Shown: in pieces, positions 63,701-64,000 of the stretch
Layout: each line of letters starts with the position of its first letter
Position numbering within the stretch: the first letter of the stretch is position 1
From: Planctomycetota bacterium
GTDB taxonomy: Bacteria > Planctomycetota > UBA1135 > GCA-002686595
Reading direction: 5' to 3'
NCBI GenBank assembly: GCA_016714045.1
Contig: JADJNY010000007.1
Location: 248,001-312,000 of the forward strand
DNA: 64,000 nucleotides
The notes under the pieces: model-generated
The model's database searches: none
Told to the model about the DNA's origin: nothing
What the model saw: only the letters and a program-made list of their open reading frames with translations
Position numbers and translations under genes: made by a program

Positions 63701-64000
63701 CGGCGCGCGCCGCAGCTCGCGAAACACTTCCTGCTCCGCGTCGGCGGTCAGGAGTTCACCGTCGGCGCCGCGAGCTTTGCGCCGTCGACGGGCGTGCTGC
63801 GCCTGACCGTGACCGAGTCGGGGACGCCGCTCGCCGGCTTCGCGCCGGGCGCTCCGTTCGCGCTCGTCCCGCGCTTCCTGCGGGCGGGGGCCGGGGCGGA
63901 CGCGGACCAGCTCGGCAGCACGGGCGCGGTGCGCGTCCGCTTCCAGGCGGCGCCCGCGGACGCGCAAGGCGGTCCGGACGAGAGCGCGGCGTCGCCGCTC
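60737..64000 (+). CDS. Giant secreted protein with Ig-like and glycine-rich regions, 3' truncated
   Basis: The frame from ATG 60737 has no stop to the end of the window (at least 1088 codons), so the gene is incomplete. The signal peptide IALSLALVLAPWANAQ comes first. A bacterial Ig-like (SbsA/Big_5-type) domain follows (PSGATWEINRPIDVQFSAPV), then RVYFEPRAVPDAALGADVP and VRLEYEATPGVWRPF as further beta-rich domains. Glycine-rich segments lie at ~480-560 and ~640-760 (AGAPGNGGGGRGGTGSYL, GGGSGGGSGGHLVLQSAS), alternating with beta strands such as SLTILAAADIRLGG. This alternation resembles repeat-rich autotransporter or filamentous surface proteins. A cell-surface or secreted structural role is likely. 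The antisense frame on the minus strand is a shadow. Confidence 0.8.
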   Translation, partial: MLPYQPIARVPIALSLALVLAPWANAQAPFEVLSATVPSGATWEINRPIDVQFSAPVDLSTVSSTTLRIRERGKGTPAVGDFSLIAPDTVRFQPRCPVELDLSDAGLAPDHPWRLEVPAATGSIATVRSTAGDGVSTSFGVSFRTPSAANPWIDTRTGAPAPVLRQGGSRNATRLQLANDPNQRVYFEPRAVPDAALGADVPAGFVAPLNLSSVARTKVTALLVLDQMIAFDAANLDEARVRLEYEATPGVWRPFPRSVRLGANCTGVGAVLDIQPSGVLPQGRRVRIVLGAGFRDVVGEALASDLVVGAFEVGAATDPGTTTVGDAGDEVFEGFDTVILEDGAFAPATGGARALWGVDGKLRHAAFEGTGGPQGTFDWVIDGTVLLDTVFSVITNEAQTTTQNVVNGQVDVRSLWVKPGAVLLIEGPNPCTIRVSGQIPPTMPGLPVGTPPTGVLVQGVIRCNGQNHPGVVSFNTTNIPEAGAPGNGGGGRGGTGSYLTTQSTPQGGHGFGAFAAVNGGGRGGEAGFNPFASESNRRPGGGGGGRFGPDQRELSRPNCPDQRVIGLDAERGFDGSANSLGALHPGRALGGDAGPSPFHDTRSDNDFWGTLVTQSGAVIEGELARAWAGSGGGAGGDACLTSSFPTVPFLPTGDEKGAGGGGGGGSLTILAAADIRLGGTGSAARGRIEVDGGTGGGGENTNGINRVGGGSGGGSGGHLVLQSASQIDLSRCTSVSTAVNGQATWGGLFARGGQGGEGEQGFGGARANGVPTLPSVDALPPNAYPSFTPTSAPCSIVTGANDAAVSVGGFTNPTQFRFTNVVGNANPANPVNCAGGDGGPGIIQLHVADLANLVLPATAQPPVANVNFRDLCMPLPVGANPSNANTPAQWDRLLPMFALRSAARSKWTALGAPEVAPSTTLPDAVELAFAGTDPATGRVSTTGASAPFDVSELPPVVAGTLALGPALPSVAGDGRSLLVDGALVDDLYRRAPQLAKHFLLRVGGQEFTVGAASFAPSTGVLRLTVTESGTPLAGFAPGAPFALVPRFLRAGAGADADQLGSTGAVRVRFQAAPADAQGGPDESAASPL

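Noticed and set aside
59234..63967. A 1577-codon open frame on the minus strand
   Set aside because: Only the part up to ATG 60553 has protein character. The rest is antisense to the secreted glycine-rich protein and is Arg/Glu/Ala/Val-rich shadow sequence made possible by the G+C content.

Overview
The window comes from a very G+C-rich bacterial chromosome (almost every third codon base is G or C, and open frames run for kilobases on the antisense strand). The gene content suggests a member of the Planctomycetota, or a close relative with the same lifestyle: a tricorn-type S41 protease, an FHA-Ser/Thr kinase with one membrane span, HisKA_2 signalling, a YVTN/di-haem protein with CxxCH motifs, and several large secreted proteins with Ig-like, glycine-rich or carboxypeptidase-regulatory-like repeats. 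This placement is inference from gene families; there is no rRNA here to test it.

Layout. 1-300: the end of a frameshifted small membrane protein. 353-16304: a dense, mostly co-directional surface-glycan locus with six GT4-type and one GT2 glycosyltransferase (several overlapping by 4-13 nt), an alpha/alpha-toroid-like protein, a membrane sulfatase-superfamily enzyme with Thr at the nucleophile site, an ICMT/NnrU-like membrane protein, a B12-binding radical SAM protein and one antisense gene of unknown function. A strong hairpin at 16344-16378 closes it. 16426-28660: exported proteins (a repeat surface protein, a YVTN di-haem cytochrome, a tricorn protease), a GT-C-like membrane protein, a GNAT transferase and a NodB polysaccharide deacetylase. 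28679-36892: the most unusual block. Two tandem 41/42-residue membrane peptides lie divergent from a histidine kinase translationally coupled to a receiver-glycosyltransferase fusion. These converge on a tight three-gene operon of a small membrane protein, a carbamoyltransferase and an SGNH hydrolase that ends in the same type of small membrane domain. I read this block as a regulated glycan-decoration module. 37045-45046: an HtrA-like protease, tRNA-Val(GAC), alanine dehydrogenase, UppP, a peptidoglycan amidase and a TPR/HExxH protein. 45167-50671 (minus): TilS, YggS and an FHA-kinase in one operon. 50940-55029: gap, pgk, rpe and accD, central carbon and fatty-acid metabolism. 55152-64000: a PET-hydrolase/chlorophyllase-like secreted hydrolase, a small anchored protein, a methyltransferase with a JmjC-like oxygenase, and the start of a giant secreted glycine-rich protein that runs off the window.

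Two window-wide patterns matter to any user. First, six genes appear interrupted by single-base shifts, seven events in all, mostly in short G/C runs, with conserved sequence continuing in the next frame. I give these as full-length genes with the break marked; consensus-sequence error is the likeliest cause. Second, a TANNNT box lies 7-11 nt upstream of at least seven start codons, which suggests leaderless transcription is common in this organism.
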